Positions 9,642 through 19,524 of a stretch of 64,000 nt of DNA are shown here, in pieces. Numbering within the stretch: position 1 is the first letter of the stretch; each line of letters opens with the position of its first letter. The DNA comes from Leptospira fainei serovar Hurstbridge str. BUT 6 (GTDB taxonomy: Bacteria > Spirochaetota > Leptospiria > Leptospirales > Leptospiraceae). The position numbers were made by a program, and so were the translations under genes. The notes below the pieces were generated by a model. That model worked only from the letters and a program-made list of their open reading frames with translations. It was not told where the DNA came from and did no database searches. Location: assembly GCF_000306235.2 (NCBI RefSeq), contig NZ_AKWZ02000010.1:1758001-1822000 (forward strand). Reading direction: 5' to 3'.

Positions 9642-10280
9642 TCAGAGATTCTTTAGAATTTCTCGAACCAATTCGCCAGTGTCCTGAAACTCTTGCTTTT
9701 TTAAGACTTTTTCGACTTCTTTAAGCGCCGATTTATCATCGAAGCCAAGCTGAACTAACGCTTGCACTGCCGTTTCTTTAAATCTATCTTCCGGAGAGGA
9801 TAGTTCTTCTCTGCGTATATCCGAAGGGATCGGATCCGCCGGTGTGCCATCTAGAAATAACTCTAGCTTTTTCATATTTTGTTTCACTTCGAAGAAAATC
9901 TTTTCCGAAGTTTTGGCGCGGACTTTTGGAATTTTTTCCAGATCCTTTGCCTGACCGGAGGAAGCAATTCGATACAATTCCCAAGGACTGAAGAAGGAGA
10001 GGACCTTTAAGGCGGTCATTTCTCCGATTCCATGTAATCCTTTCATTACCTTAAAGAATTCCTTGTCTCGTTCATGCAGAAAACCGAATAAACGCTGTCC
10101 ACGCTCGGTAATCGAATGATGGATATGAAGTAGAATCTCTTTTTTACCCGCAAGATAAGTATCCTTTAGCTCCAAATAGGTTTTAAACGAAATGGTGATC
10201 TCATAGGTCACACCTTGCACGTCCAATTGGACGGTGTTCACCTCTAATTTTCGAATAAAACCCTGGAGTCCGGATATCAT
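9642..10280 (-). CDS. ruvA: Holliday junction branch migration protein RuvA
   Basis: RuvA tetramers bind four-way DNA junctions and load the RuvB motor. The 212-residue protein starts [13 protein letters not shown], has the N-terminal OB-fold, a helix-hairpin-helix region ([15 protein letters not shown], about residues 78-93) and a C-terminal three-helix domain with [21 protein letters not shown]. ruvB and ruvC are not in this window. Confidence 0.95.
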   Translation of the reverse strand: MISGLQGFIRKLEVNTVQLDVQGVTYEITISFKTYLELKDTYLAGKKEILLHIHHSITERGQRLFGFLHERDKEFFKVMKGLHGIGEMTALKVLSFFSPWELYRIASSGQAKDLEKIPKVRAKTSEKIFFEVKQNMKKLELFLDGTPADPIPSDIRREELSSPEDRFKETAVQALVQLGFDDKSALKEVEKVLKKQEFQDTGELVREILKNL

Positions 10281-10296
10281 CTATTGATTCGATTCT

Positions 10297-11301
10297 TTAA
10301 AAGGTCGTTCCGGCGGAAGCAATCATCTCCATAAAGTCGAAGTTTTGAGTGGCTCTATCTTTGCTTCTTCCGGTTGTGAGAATATTTGTTAAGTCTATAT
10401 AACCGCCTCTTCCGCCGAATTCGATGAAGAAGGACCTGAACAGATCGAGTCTGGTTCCGACGTACGCAGTGACTCCGTATCCGGACAAATGAAAGTGATT
10501 ATTCTTTCCTTCTCCGAAAAGCCGGACGTCGCTTCTACAAATAACAGGTCCACCTCCCGCAGAGCCTACCAAACTGAAAGCATGCTCTCCGTCTTTCGAA
10601 ACCCAAAATGAATTCGTAAAACCGGGTTCGATGAAGAAGAAGTTCAAGCCGTCGGTATGCTCGAACTTTAAAAAGTCGGGCGTGATATTCACCGTTTGTC
10701 CGCCGCCGTGGTATCCGGCAAACTGATTAAGATTATTCGGGAAGGCGTATAGATATACCGAGGATTCGGGAGAAGTCGCGAATCGCGCCCGTTCGATCGC
10801 TAACGGGTCGATATAACCGGAAATCGTTCCGGCCTGCCCGGTAGTCATTACGTATTTCATATGATCTTCTCCGAAGGAGATGAAAAAATGATCCGTAATA
10901 TAATATGCGAACTTAAAATTGAACTGAGGAGTTTCCCATAACGTCGGATTGACATAGGCGGAATCTAAACTTTGGGGTTTGTCTCTGGCATCTACGCTCT
11001 TTAAAGTAAAATGGTATCCGGGACCTCTGAAATTGATATCGCTTTGAGAAAAAGCGGTCCTATTATAACCCCATTGGAAGGTCCAGGTGCCCTTTCTTTC
11101 ATCGACTCGTCTCAAGTTCGTCTTAGGCTTGGGGGAATCCTGTTCCTGTTTCACCTCGGCAGTCGCGAACGGGACTTCCGTTTTGTCCGACTCCTTTGAC
11201 TCAATGTTCGACGTTAAAGTGATCGTCGGGATGAGTATCAACGCTAGATAATAAGCGAACTTTCCGTTTATGGTTGTTTCTTGGAAAAACTTATTTTTCA
11301 T
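10297..11301 (-). CDS. Putative outer-membrane beta-barrel protein
   Basis: A 334-residue protein, not recognised at family level. A hydrophobic export signal lies around residues 14-30. After a charged linker the chain consists of alternating aromatic/glycine strands (WTFQWGYN, FNFKFAYYITDHFFISFGEDH, FFIEPGFTNSFWV, YGVTAYVGTRLDLFRSFFIEFGGRGGY) and ends in Phe, the usual last residue of an outer-membrane barrel. The DLFRSFFIEF strand is typical of spirochaetal OMPs. It sits 16 bases upstream of ruvA. Confidence 0.65.
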   Translation of the reverse strand: MKNKFFQETTINGKFAYYLALILIPTITLTSNIESKESDKTEVPFATAEVKQEQDSPKPKTNLRRVDERKGTWTFQWGYNRTAFSQSDINFRGPGYHFTLKSVDARDKPQSLDSAYVNPTLWETPQFNFKFAYYITDHFFISFGEDHMKYVMTTGQAGTISGYIDPLAIERARFATSPESSVYLYAFPNNLNQFAGYHGGGQTVNITPDFLKFEHTDGLNFFFIEPGFTNSFWVSKDGEHAFSLVGSAGGGPVICRSDVRLFGEGKNNHFHLSGYGVTAYVGTRLDLFRSFFIEFGGRGGYIDLTNILTTGRSKDRATQNFDFMEMIASAGTTF

Positions 11302-11380
11302 TTTTTTGGTACCTTCGGCTTTGTTGCGAAAATACCAGAATTCACAAAATGAAATACGGCGCCATGTTTTTTCCCGATGT

Positions 11381-12496
11381 TTATTCTAAATCGATGCCGC
11401 TACCGATTGTCCAGGGAACTACTCTTACTCCGTTTTTATTTCCCCAAGATATACCGGTGTATAAAGGATTTAATCCTTTTATGTCAGGAATTTCGGGAAA
11501 ATTAAGTTTTCCTTTTAAATCCAATACAGGCTCCTGCGGAAGATCGTCTCCGAGAGGAAAGGTTCCCCAATGAATGGGTGCGAACGATTTGGCGCCCAAG
11601 TCTAGAGAAGCGGTGAGTGCCTCGTCCGGACCGATATGTGCGTGCTTCATAAACCATCTGGGTTTATATGCGCCGATGGGAAGAAATGCCAAATCGATTG
11701 GTTTTCCTAAAAGCTTTGCAATTTCCTTAAAGTGAATGGAATATCCCGTATCTCCCGCAAAGTAGATTAATTTACCGCCTGCCTCTATGGCATAGCTTCC
11801 CCAAAAATACTGGTTCGTATCGTTGACTCCCATGCGGCTCCAATGGTATGCCGGAAGAAACATTATCTTTACGAATTCATGATGTGTTACTTGTCCGATT
11901 TCCTGGACCTGCGCGAGGCCGAGCTTTTCATCTTCGGAAAAGGCCTTCATTCCGGAGGGAAGTAGGATCTTTAAATTAGGATTTTTAGAGCGTAAAAACC
12001 GGAGGCTGTCCCGATCCAAATGGTCCCGATGGGCATGACTGACGATTGCGAAATCCACAGGAGGAAGAGATTCTTTCGAAATCGGCAAAGGAACCCAGCG
12101 ATCGACCAGAACAGGAGTCGGGGATTCGAAGATCGGATCGGTCAAGATATTGATCGTTTTTCCTTTTTGAGTTATAGAAATCCATATCGTGGAATGGCCT
12201 AACCATACGGCTCGGATCCGTCCTTCGGCCGCGATCATGTCCCCGGCGGATCTTTCTAATATCAAAGGTAATTCGCCATTCAATCCCTTAACTGCGGGCG
12301 GATCATGCGGACCGAACAGCTTCCATTTTAATACGGAAAAGAAGGATTTCCCGACGAGTTCTTCGTCTGGAGCAATGTTTCGGTATCGACCGTCTTTATA
12401 ACTAGGGGAAGAAACGCGATCCGGATCTAAGGGAAAGCACCCGGCACTTCCAATAAGAAAAAGAGAAAAAATCACAGCTTGTATAGCTCTTATCAT
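11381..12496 (-). CDS. Lipoprotein with metallo-beta-lactamase fold hydrolase domain
   Basis: A 371-residue protein with a lipobox ending at Cys20 (LIGSAGC). The metal-binding signature SHAHRDHLD gives His154, His156, Asp158 and His159. Further metal ligands are likely in YFAGDTGYS and PIHWGTF. The overall pattern (WLGHSTI, then the MBL motif, PAYHWS, and FLPIGAYKPRWFMKHAHIGP) resembles the UlaG/NAPE-PLD-like phosphodiesterase group. The substrate is unknown. It would be anchored to a membrane by its lipid. Confidence 0.85.
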   Translation of the reverse strand: MIRAIQAVIFSLFLIGSAGCFPLDPDRVSSPSYKDGRYRNIAPDEELVGKSFFSVLKWKLFGPHDPPAVKGLNGELPLILERSAGDMIAAEGRIRAVWLGHSTIWISITQKGKTINILTDPIFESPTPVLVDRWVPLPISKESLPPVDFAIVSHAHRDHLDRDSLRFLRSKNPNLKILLPSGMKAFSEDEKLGLAQVQEIGQVTHHEFVKIMFLPAYHWSRMGVNDTNQYFWGSYAIEAGGKLIYFAGDTGYSIHFKEIAKLLGKPIDLAFLPIGAYKPRWFMKHAHIGPDEALTASLDLGAKSFAPIHWGTFPLGDDLPQEPVLDLKGKLNFPEIPDIKGLNPLYTGISWGNKNGVRVVPWTIGSGIDLE

Positions 12497-12593
12497 ATCG
12501 TTAACTTGGACCGATCGTGTTTAAAACGGGAGGCAATTTTTTCCCGTCGAAACGATTGCATCCCAAACTGGAAAATTAGAATAGGAAATCAAG

Positions 12594-13532
12594 ATGTCTT
12601 TTTCTTCGGCGATTCCTGCGAGAGATCTTCCTACCGGGCTGAATATCAAGCTCGCTTGGCTATTCCTGCTATTTTTTGGAAGCTTTCATTATGCATTGCC
12701 GATCATATTGGCTCGATTTCCCGGTGCGTTTTGGGTCGGTTTGTCTGTTGCGATATCGACTGGACCGCTGTCTTACATACTTTGGAATTTAATCCATGAA
12801 AGTATTCATGGAAATTTTTCCAACGCTCGCTCGCAGAACCAATTTTGGGGAAGATGTCTCTCGGTTCTATTCGGAACACAGTTTGCCGTATTAAAAGCCG
12901 GTCATTTGATGCATCATAAATACAATCGGGAGCCCGGAGATAGGATCGAATTCTTTGAGCCGACATCTATACATCCTCGTTGGCTACAGAGTCTTCGCTA
13001 TTATTTTAGGATTACTCTTGCCACGTACTGTTTCGAAGTTGGAGTGGGTTTATTTTTAGCCTTACCGACCATTTTAACAAAACCGATTTCTACGAAACTC
13101 TCGAAGCTTCCGATCGAAAAAGCATTTTTCAATCGGGTCTATAAGCCGGAAATTCTGGCCGAAATCAGGAAGGATTTATTTTTTACGGCGGCGATATATG
13201 CGCCCTCCGTTTGGCTTTTCGGGAAGCAAGGTTGGATTCTTGGTATCGCGTTATTACTTAGAGCATTCGTCGTTTCTTTTTTCGATAACGCTTATCATTA
13301 CGGGAAAGAAATCGACGATAAGAACTCGGCGTACAATCTGTATCTACCTTTCCGATTGAGCGGATATTTTCTTCATTTTAATTATCATCGAATTCATCAC
13401 AGGTTCCCGGGAGTTCCGTGGAATCGATTGCCCGTGCAGATGGAAGCGTGCGGAGAAGTTTGGGATCGAGGTTTTTGGCAACAAGCCTGGAGTCAATGGG
13501 GCGGCTTGATGGACGAGCCGAGAAAAGAGTAG
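12594..13532 (+). CDS. Membrane fatty acid desaturase-family protein
   Basis: A 312-residue polytopic protein with the three histidine clusters of membrane di-iron desaturases: HESIH at 68-72, HLMHH at 104-108 and a C-terminal HFNYHRIHHRFPG cluster. Hydrophobic helices lie between them. It would introduce a double bond or hydroxyl into an acyl or carotenoid-type chain; the substrate cannot be read from sequence. It is followed 6 bases later by the MgtC-like gene. Confidence 0.85.
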   Translation: MSFSSAIPARDLPTGLNIKLAWLFLLFFGSFHYALPIILARFPGAFWVGLSVAISTGPLSYILWNLIHESIHGNFSNARSQNQFWGRCLSVLFGTQFAVLKAGHLMHHKYNREPGDRIEFFEPTSIHPRWLQSLRYYFRITLATYCFEVGVGLFLALPTILTKPISTKLSKLPIEKAFFNRVYKPEILAEIRKDLFFTAAIYAPSVWLFGKQGWILGIALLLRAFVVSFFDNAYHYGKEIDDKNSAYNLYLPFRLSGYFLHFNYHRIHHRFPGVPWNRLPVQMEACGEVWDRGFWQQAWSQWGGLMDEPRKE

Positions 13533-13538
13533 AATAAC

Positions 13539-14252
13539 ATGGAAGCATTTCATAAAATTAATATTATCTCTTTATTGGATACGATCATAAGCTTAAGCGC
13601 AGCTTTTATTCTTGGCGGATTGATCGGGCTGGAAAGACAGTATCGTCAAAGGACGGCCGGTCTGCGGACGAACGTCCTCGTGTCGGTAGGATCCGCAATT
13701 TTTGTCGACGCTGCAAATCGATTGCACGGGCATGACGCGGCCGTTCATGTCATGGCTTATGTTGTTTCGGGCATCGGTTTTCTGGGAGCGGGAGTAATCA
13801 TGCGAGGCGAAGGTAACGTGCGCGGTTTGAATACTGCAGCGACTCTTTGGACTTCCGCCGCCGTCGGAGCTTGCGCGGGAGCGGATTTGCTATTGGAAGC
13901 ATTTCTAGGTTCCGCTTTCGTAATTGCGACCAATACGTTACTAAGGCCGATCGCAAATCGTATCAATCGACAACCTTTGGATACTCGATTCGTAGAAGCT
14001 ACGATGACCGTGACCGTAATTGCAATACGGGATAAACATAAGGAAGCTTTACAATTCTTGGAAGAATCCTTGGAAAATGCTAACTATCCGGTTCGGGATC
14101 TCATTATCAGCCCTTTCGGGAACGACTTAGTGCAGATCCAAGCGGTTCTGGTTTCCACTTCGGTCGAAGGATTGGAGTTGGACAGTCTTGTGGAAGAACT
14201 GGCAAAGCAGGATAGCGTTAAACAAGCATTTTGGACCAGCGCAACCGAATGA
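13539..14252 (+). CDS. MgtC/SapB family membrane protein
   Basis: A 237-residue protein with the MgtC N-terminal domain: LGGLIGLERQYRQRTAGLRTNVLVSVGSA and GIGFLGAGVIMRGEG, followed by LNTAATLWTSAAVGACAG. The C-terminal ~80 residues resemble the ACT-like soluble domain found in longer MgtC proteins. Family members modulate membrane ATPase or survival under low magnesium. Here the protein is chromosomal and next to a desaturase, with no Mg transporter nearby. Confidence 0.9.
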   Translation: MEAFHKINIISLLDTIISLSAAFILGGLIGLERQYRQRTAGLRTNVLVSVGSAIFVDAANRLHGHDAAVHVMAYVVSGIGFLGAGVIMRGEGNVRGLNTAATLWTSAAVGACAGADLLLEAFLGSAFVIATNTLLRPIANRINRQPLDTRFVEATMTVTVIAIRDKHKEALQFLEESLENANYPVRDLIISPFGNDLVQIQAVLVSTSVEGLELDSLVEELAKQDSVKQAFWTSATE

Positions 14253-14756
14253 ACACCGGTTTATATTCCTCTAAATAGTAAGCTCGGTTTTAAACGATCG
14301 ATCTAGGAATACCTAAGTATCTTTTAGTGAGAACATCTAAATACGATCGTCGTGCTCTCGATTCCTTTGGATTCGAAATTAGGGAATGCTCTAAGAAATA
14401 TGATTTTGTAAAAGAAGGATTCCATTCTTTCAAAAATTTCTTCGTTTTCATTTCTTCAATTGGGCTTAAGATAAGAAAAGATTTCCGATTCGAATCGGAA
14501 AAATAAAATCAAGGAACTATCCGAAATCGAATAAGACATTCGATTAGGCATTGGTCTAGAACGAAATGGCCGACTGTCGTACAACTAATTCTTAACTATC
14601 TTCCAACAAACAGAACCGATGGCAAAAAAGAAATCGGAATCATGATTCATGGCCGGTTGAATCTATTGGATTTGTGATGAATGATTTTTTTCTCTCCCTT
14701 GACCTCACGATGATTTTTGCCAGGTTTGTTAAACCGACCCCTGGATTTAGGAATCA
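14253..14756. other. Gene-free stretch ahead of the RND pump gene
   Basis: About 500 AT-rich bases without a credible coding frame. The one clear structure is the perfect 20-base palindrome at 14482-14501. It may contain the pump promoter. Confidence 0.55.
14482..14501. promoter_or_regulatory. 20-base perfect palindrome
   Basis: TTTCCGATTCGAATCGGAAA equals its own reverse complement. It lies 255 bases ahead of the RND gene and 230 bases after the MgtC-like gene. It could be an operator or a transcription-end structure, and the sequence alone does not decide. Confidence 0.4.
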
Positions 14757-17700
14757 ATGAGAACAATCATAGAATCGTTTATTAAGAACCGCTTATTCTT
14801 TTATTTAGGAACAAGCTTCGTATTCCTAGCGGGAATCGTATCGTTATTAGGTTTGCGCCGAGATACGTTTCCTAACGTGGATATGAAACAACTTGTGATA
14901 ACGACGAAATTTCCGGGAGCCTCTCCCGCCGACGTGGAGCTTCGAGTCACATATCCTATCGAAGAGAAAATCAAGGAAATAGACGGGATTGACGAAATTC
15001 GTTCCTTTTCCAGAAACTCCGCCTCGGATATAGATGTTCGAGTGAGTCTGGAAGAAAAGGATCCGGAAAAAATTTTGGACGAGATTCGTCGCGCTGTAGA
15101 TAATGCGATTTCCGAATTTCCTCCCCAAGTTACCGAAAAACCGAAAATCATAGAAAGAAAGTCCAGTTCGTATCCCGTCTTGGAATTTTCCGTTTTCGGA
15201 GGGAAGGACGAAATCGAGCTGCATACGACGGCCGAGTTCTTGGAAAGAGAACTCGAAAAAATTTCCGGAGTGGCTCGCGTGGATGTCTTCGGAAAGCGGG
15301 ATCGCGAATGGCAGATATTGGTAAACGCGAATCGATTGAAACATTATCAATTGGATCTTTCCGATATTACGACCGCCATCCGAAATCGGAACGTGAATTT
15401 ACCGGCCGGATCCGTGGATTCCGAGACGGCCTTCGACCTTAGGATCGACGGTGAATTTAGAGACCCTTCGGATATTTATAAAATTCCAATTCGAACCAAC
15501 GATTTTTTCTCCAAAGTCCAATTGGGAAGTCTTGCGCGAGTGGAAGATACTTTCGAATATCCAAGATTTCTTGCGATTGCGAACGGAAAGCAAGGTTTGA
15601 TTCTTTCCGTGGTCAAAAAGGAGAGGGCCGACGCGATAGACGTAGCCGATCACGTTCGAAAACGTTTGGCCGAACTGGAAAAAACGGCTCCGCCTGAAAT
15701 TAAGACGGTGATGTTAAGCGACGAAGCAAAGCGGACTAGTAAGCGTCTGGATATCGTCTCCAATAACGCCTTGATCGGATTTTGCATCGTTTTCGGAATC
15801 TTGTTTCTTTTTCTGGATTTCAGGACGGCTACGATTACTTCTTTATCGCTTCCTATTTCCATGTTGATGACCTTTGCTGTGCTTCCTTTCTTCGACGTAT
15901 CCTTCAATATGATTTCCATGATGGGATTGATCATTGCACTCGGAATGCTCGTGGATAACTCGATCGTGATCTCGGAGAATATTTACACGTATTTAGGAAA
16001 GAATATGGATTCCTTTACCGCATCGGTTAAAGGAACTTTAGAGATGCTGGTTCCCATTTTCGGATCGTATCTTACCACGGTCGCCGCATTCCTTCCGATG
16101 CTTTTCATGTCCGGTGTCATGGGGAAGTTCGTTTGGCAAATTCCTCTCGTCGTGATCGTCGCGTTGACTGCCAGTCTTATCGAATCGTTTTTATTTTTGC
16201 CCGCGCGGATCAGCGTATTTGCAAAAACTCCCGATCAATTAAAGCGGACTACCCGTTTTAGAAAAACTTTGGACGCTTTTTTTCATAGAATGGAGGAACG
16301 CTTTTCGGATTTCGTAGCCTTTACGCTGCGCCATAAATACTCCTCCTTCGTCATTATTTTGATTTTGATCGTAGCTTCCTTCGTGGCCCTAAGTCAGATG
16401 AAGTTCATTCTTTTCCCGAAAGAAGACATCGAAATTTTTACCGTTAAAGCGGAGTTTCCTAGCTCGTTTCGAATTTATCAGACTCGGGAAAAAATGAAAT
16501 ATATGGAAACGATCATCAAAAGAATTCCGCCGGATGAGCTTGTGAGCTATTCCATTAAAATCGGCGTGCAACAAACCGATCCCGAGGATCCTCTTTCGAG
16601 ATACGGCGAGAATCTGGGAGTGATTTTGGTTTATCTGACTCCAGAATCGGAGAGAAAAAGAAAAGCCGGAGAAATCCTTGCCTCCCTGGAAGCGGATTTT
16701 CGTAAGACTCCGAGTTTAGTGGACGTTTATATGGAGGAGTTCGGAGCCGCTCCCCCGATCGGCGCTCCTATTACCGTTTCAATATTAGGAAAAGATTATA
16801 AAGAATTGACGAAAGTTTCCGCGGAATTGCAGACATTTCTGAAGACGATTCCGGGAGTCCATTCCGTTCGAGACGATTATCGTTACGGCCGCAAACAGAT
16901 GCAGGTTCGATTGGATGAAGATTTGGAGAGTTTTACCGGAGTCTCCACTTTCTCGGCGGCTAACATGCTTCGAACGGCGTACGACGGAGAACGAGCCGGA
17001 ACCGTAAGAAAGGGGCGAACTAAAATTTATCTTCGAGTCATGTACGATAAGGATTTTAGAAAAAATCCGGATGAGATTAAGCATATTCCGTTGCGGAATA
17101 AAGCCGGGAATATCACCCATTTGTCCAAGATCTCAAAAATGGAATTAGTGGATTCTCCCGAACTCCTATCTCATAGGGAATTTGAAAGGGCGATTACGGT
17201 GAACGCCGAAATTAAAATCGATCAAATTACGGCTCACGAAGCGAATTCGAAAATTATAGAAGTCTTTAAACCTTTGGTCGAGCGTCAATATCCCGGAATC
17301 TCGCTCGCATTCGGAGGAGAAGAGAAGGATACCCAAAGATCCATGGAATCTCTAGGTAAAGCAGGCCTTCTGGCATTATTCGGAATTTTTGCGATTTTAG
17401 CTTTGACGATGCAGAATTTTTGGAAACCTTTCCTGATTCTGAGTACGATTCCGTTAGGAATCATGGGAATCGTACTCGGGTTTCCTCTTTCCGGTAAGTC
17501 GATCAGCTTCCTTGCCATGATCGGGATTATCGGACTCGCAGGTGTTCTCGTAAACGCCTCCATCGTACTCGTGGACTGTATCGATTCGATTCAAAAGGGA
17601 TCTAAGGATTCTATGGACGAAATTTTATTGGAAGCGAGCCGGAGGAGATTTCGCCCGATTCTTTTAACTACGCTTACTACGGTTGCCGGAATTCTTCCAA

Positions 17701-17861
17701 CCGCCTACGGTTTGGGTGGAACCGATCCGGTCCTAGTTCCGATGACTTTGGCTCTAGGTTGGGGACTTGGGTTTGGTACGTTAGGAAGTTTACTCTATGT
17801 GCCTGTCACTCTTTCCGTTTTTCATCGGTTTGCTTCGAAAAAAAAGAAGATCCATCATTAG
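14757..17861 (+). CDS. RND-family efflux permease (AcrB/MMPL-like, inner membrane)
   Basis: A 1034-residue proton-driven RND transporter. Two repeats of membrane helices flank large periplasmic loops. The N-terminal [19 protein letters not shown] helix, the porter-domain segment [35 protein letters not shown] in helix 4 with the proton-relay Asp, and the C-terminal [18 protein letters not shown] are all characteristic. Missing nearby are a membrane-fusion adaptor and an outer-membrane partner, so this pump either uses a distant partner or works alone. The start ATG at 14757 gives the expected N-terminal helix. Confidence 0.93.
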   Translation: MRTIIESFIKNRLFFYLGTSFVFLAGIVSLLGLRRDTFPNVDMKQLVITTKFPGASPADVELRVTYPIEEKIKEIDGIDEIRSFSRNSASDIDVRVSLEEKDPEKILDEIRRAVDNAISEFPPQVTEKPKIIERKSSSYPVLEFSVFGGKDEIELHTTAEFLERELEKISGVARVDVFGKRDREWQILVNANRLKHYQLDLSDITTAIRNRNVNLPAGSVDSETAFDLRIDGEFRDPSDIYKIPIRTNDFFSKVQLGSLARVEDTFEYPRFLAIANGKQGLILSVVKKERADAIDVADHVRKRLAELEKTAPPEIKTVMLSDEAKRTSKRLDIVSNNALIGFCIVFGILFLFLDFRTATITSLSLPISMLMTFAVLPFFDVSFNMISMMGLIIALGMLVDNSIVISENIYTYLGKNMDSFTASVKGTLEMLVPIFGSYLTTVAAFLPMLFMSGVMGKFVWQIPLVVIVALTASLIESFLFLPARISVFAKTPDQLKRTTRFRKTLDAFFHRMEERFSDFVAFTLRHKYSSFVIILILIVASFVALSQMKFILFPKEDIEIFTVKAEFPSSFRIYQTREKMKYMETIIKRIPPDELVSYSIKIGVQQTDPEDPLSRYGENLGVILVYLTPESERKRKAGEILASLEADFRKTPSLVDVYMEEFGAAPPIGAPITVSILGKDYKELTKVSAELQTFLKTIPGVHSVRDDYRYGRKQMQVRLDEDLESFTGVSTFSAANMLRTAYDGERAGTVRKGRTKIYLRVMYDKDFRKNPDEIKHIPLRNKAGNITHLSKISKMELVDSPELLSHREFERAITVNAEIKIDQITAHEANSKIIEVFKPLVERQYPGISLAFGGEEKDTQRSMESLGKAGLLALFGIFAILALTMQNFWKPFLILSTIPLGIMGIVLGFPLSGKSISFLAMIGIIGLAGVLVNASIVLVDCIDSIQKGSKDSMDEILLEASRRRFRPILLTTLTTVAGILPTAYGLGGTDPVLVPMTLALGWGLGFGTLGSLLYVPVTLSVFHRFASKKKKIHH

Positions 17862-18159
17862 GAATTCGGATGTACGGGGAGAGTAGAATTTCGAATCGGA
17901 TTTACCGATCGATCTTGAATTTTCGCGACAGGGATGCGGAGGGCAAAGTCCGGACGCGGGGTTCTAGAGTAAGCGCTCGTCCTAATGCATTTCAGCGGAC
18001 GGATGAGCGGGACTCCGCGAACCCGTAGCTGCCCGGTCCTGCGAAAGCAGGAGTCGCCCAAAAATGTTCGTTTATTAAATCGAATTGCCGCGGAATGAAT
18101 CTTTTTTCGTACCTAAATCTCTTGCGTACCATTCCCCTCGTCCGATCCTGTCCATCGGA
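17862..18159. other. Structured leader-like region ahead of pyrB
   Basis: If pyrB starts at 18160, almost 300 bases are non-coding. It contains stacked dyads: GCGGA/TCCGC (17995-17999 and 18014-18018) and TCCTGC-GAAA-GCAGGA (18037-18052), the latter closing a GNRA-type tetraloop. This could be the RND terminator region or a cis-acting RNA leader; neither is proven. Confidence 0.4.
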
Positions 18160-19086
18160 ATGTCGTACGATCATAAGAATATTCTAGATACGGAACAATT
18201 CTCCAAAGAAGACCTTGATTTCCTCGTAAGGCAAACTCGGGAAATGGAACGTTTAATGGAAGCCGGCAAAGCCTTCGGTATTCTGGAAGGAAAACTTTTA
18301 GCCTCGCTCTTCTTCGAGGCCTCCACTCGGACTCGATTATCATTCGAAGCCGCCATGGAGCGATTGGGGGGAAGAGTCATATCCACAGTGGGCTTTCAAT
18401 TCTCCTCCATATCGAAAGGTGAAACCCTATACGATACTATGAAAATGATCGAGGCATATGCGGATATCGCTGTGATTCGACATCCGGTTGAAGGTTCTTC
18501 GAGAATCGCCGCCGGCGCGGTCAGTATTCCTGTGATTAATGCGGGCGACGGAGCTGGACAGCATCCGACCCAGGCATTACTGGATTTGTATACCATCATT
18601 TCCGAAAAAGGGAAATTGGACGGGCTAGTGCTCGCGTTTATCGGGGATTTAAAATACGGCCGCACGATCCATAGTCTTATCAATCTATTGCGCCATTATA
18701 AAGTGCATTTATATCTTATCTCTCCGCCGGAACTTGCGCTTCCGGATTCTTATAAAAAAGGGCTTTCAGGTTTTCCGATTTCTTTCGAAGAAAGCGAGGA
18801 CATCAAAAAAGTTTGGGAATGCGACGTCGCTTACGTCACTCGAATCCAAGAGGAACGCTTTCCCGATCACAAGGAATTCGAGAGATTAAAGGAATCCTTT
18901 AAAGTGAATAAGGAGCTCATTCTTGCCTCGAAGAAGGATACGACGATATTGCATCCCTTGCCTAGAGTGAACGAACTTTCGACGGACGTGGACGACCTGC
19001 CGAATGCCGCGTATTTTCGCCAGGCAAAATACGGAGTCGTGAGCAGAATGACTCTGCTTTGTCTTTCTCTCGGAGTAAAGTTCTGA
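18160..19086 (+). CDS. pyrB: Aspartate carbamoyltransferase catalytic subunit
   Basis: It condenses carbamoyl phosphate with aspartate in pyrimidine synthesis. An in-frame TTG at 18085 would add 25 residues, but ATG 18160 gives 308 residues, the normal PyrB length, so I prefer it. With that start the carbamoyl-phosphate loop STRTR is at residues 55-59. [10 protein letters not shown] and the [10 protein letters not shown] segment are also present. No pyrI or other pyrimidine gene adjoins it. A 16-base-pair hairpin spans the stop codon. Confidence 0.95.
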   Translation: MSYDHKNILDTEQFSKEDLDFLVRQTREMERLMEAGKAFGILEGKLLASLFFEASTRTRLSFEAAMERLGGRVISTVGFQFSSISKGETLYDTMKMIEAYADIAVIRHPVEGSSRIAAGAVSIPVINAGDGAGQHPTQALLDLYTIISEKGKLDGLVLAFIGDLKYGRTIHSLINLLRHYKVHLYLISPPELALPDSYKKGLSGFPISFEESEDIKKVWECDVAYVTRIQEERFPDHKEFERLKESFKVNKELILASKKDTTILHPLPRVNELSTDVDDLPNAAYFRQAKYGVVSRMTLLCLSLGVKF

Positions 19087-19105
19087 TCGGAACTTTACTC
19101 CGAGA
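19068..19105 (+). terminator. Strong hairpin spanning the pyrB stop codon
   Basis: Exact arms TCTCGGAGTAAAGTTC (19068-19083) and GAACTTTACTCCGAGA (19090-19105) leave a 6-base loop that contains the TGA stop. No U run follows, so it is either a 3'-end-stabilising or Rho-linked structure and not a classic intrinsic terminator. Confidence 0.55.
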
Positions 19106-19159
19106 AATTGATTCGAATCGGATCGGAATGAAAGTCCCTCAAACGCAGCTTAATTCTTA

Positions 19160-19519
19160 ATGGAACGGAAAATCTGGACATACGAAGAAGCCCGTAAAAT
19201 TCTACCTTACGTTAGGTCGATTACGGAAGAATTTTATTCTTCCGTTAATGAATTACATCGAGAACTCAAAGAAGAGATGTTAAGGGAAAACGAGCTGGAG
19301 GCGAAAGAGAGCCGACTAGAAGAACTGTTAATCGAATGGGCCGAGAAAATTCGCGAACTCGGGATCGAAGTAAAAGGACTTTGGCTGGTCGATTTCGATA
19401 ATGGAAAGGGATATTATTGCTGGCATCTGGGAGAAGAGGATCTTCTCTTCGAGCACGGGTATGACGAGGGCTTTTCCGGACGAAGGCCGATCGACGATAA
19501 TGACGAGGAAAACGAATAA
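19160..19519 (+). CDS. DUF2203 domain protein
   Basis: A 119-residue acidic, helical protein. The start ([17 protein letters not shown]) and the later [25 protein letters not shown] stretch, ending in [15 protein letters not shown], are hallmarks of DUF2203. No function is assigned to the family. It ends 5 bases before dapL, so the two are probably transcribed together. Confidence 0.88.
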   Translation: MERKIWTYEEARKILPYVRSITEEFYSSVNELHRELKEEMLRENELEAKESRLEELLIEWAEKIRELGIEVKGLWLVDFDNGKGYYCWHLGEEDLLFEHGYDEGFSGRRPIDDNDEENE

Positions 19520-19524
19520 AGAAT

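Noticed and set aside
15650..15934. Minus-strand frames within the RND gene
   Set aside because: They lie fully inside an unambiguous RND gene and show shadow-type composition.
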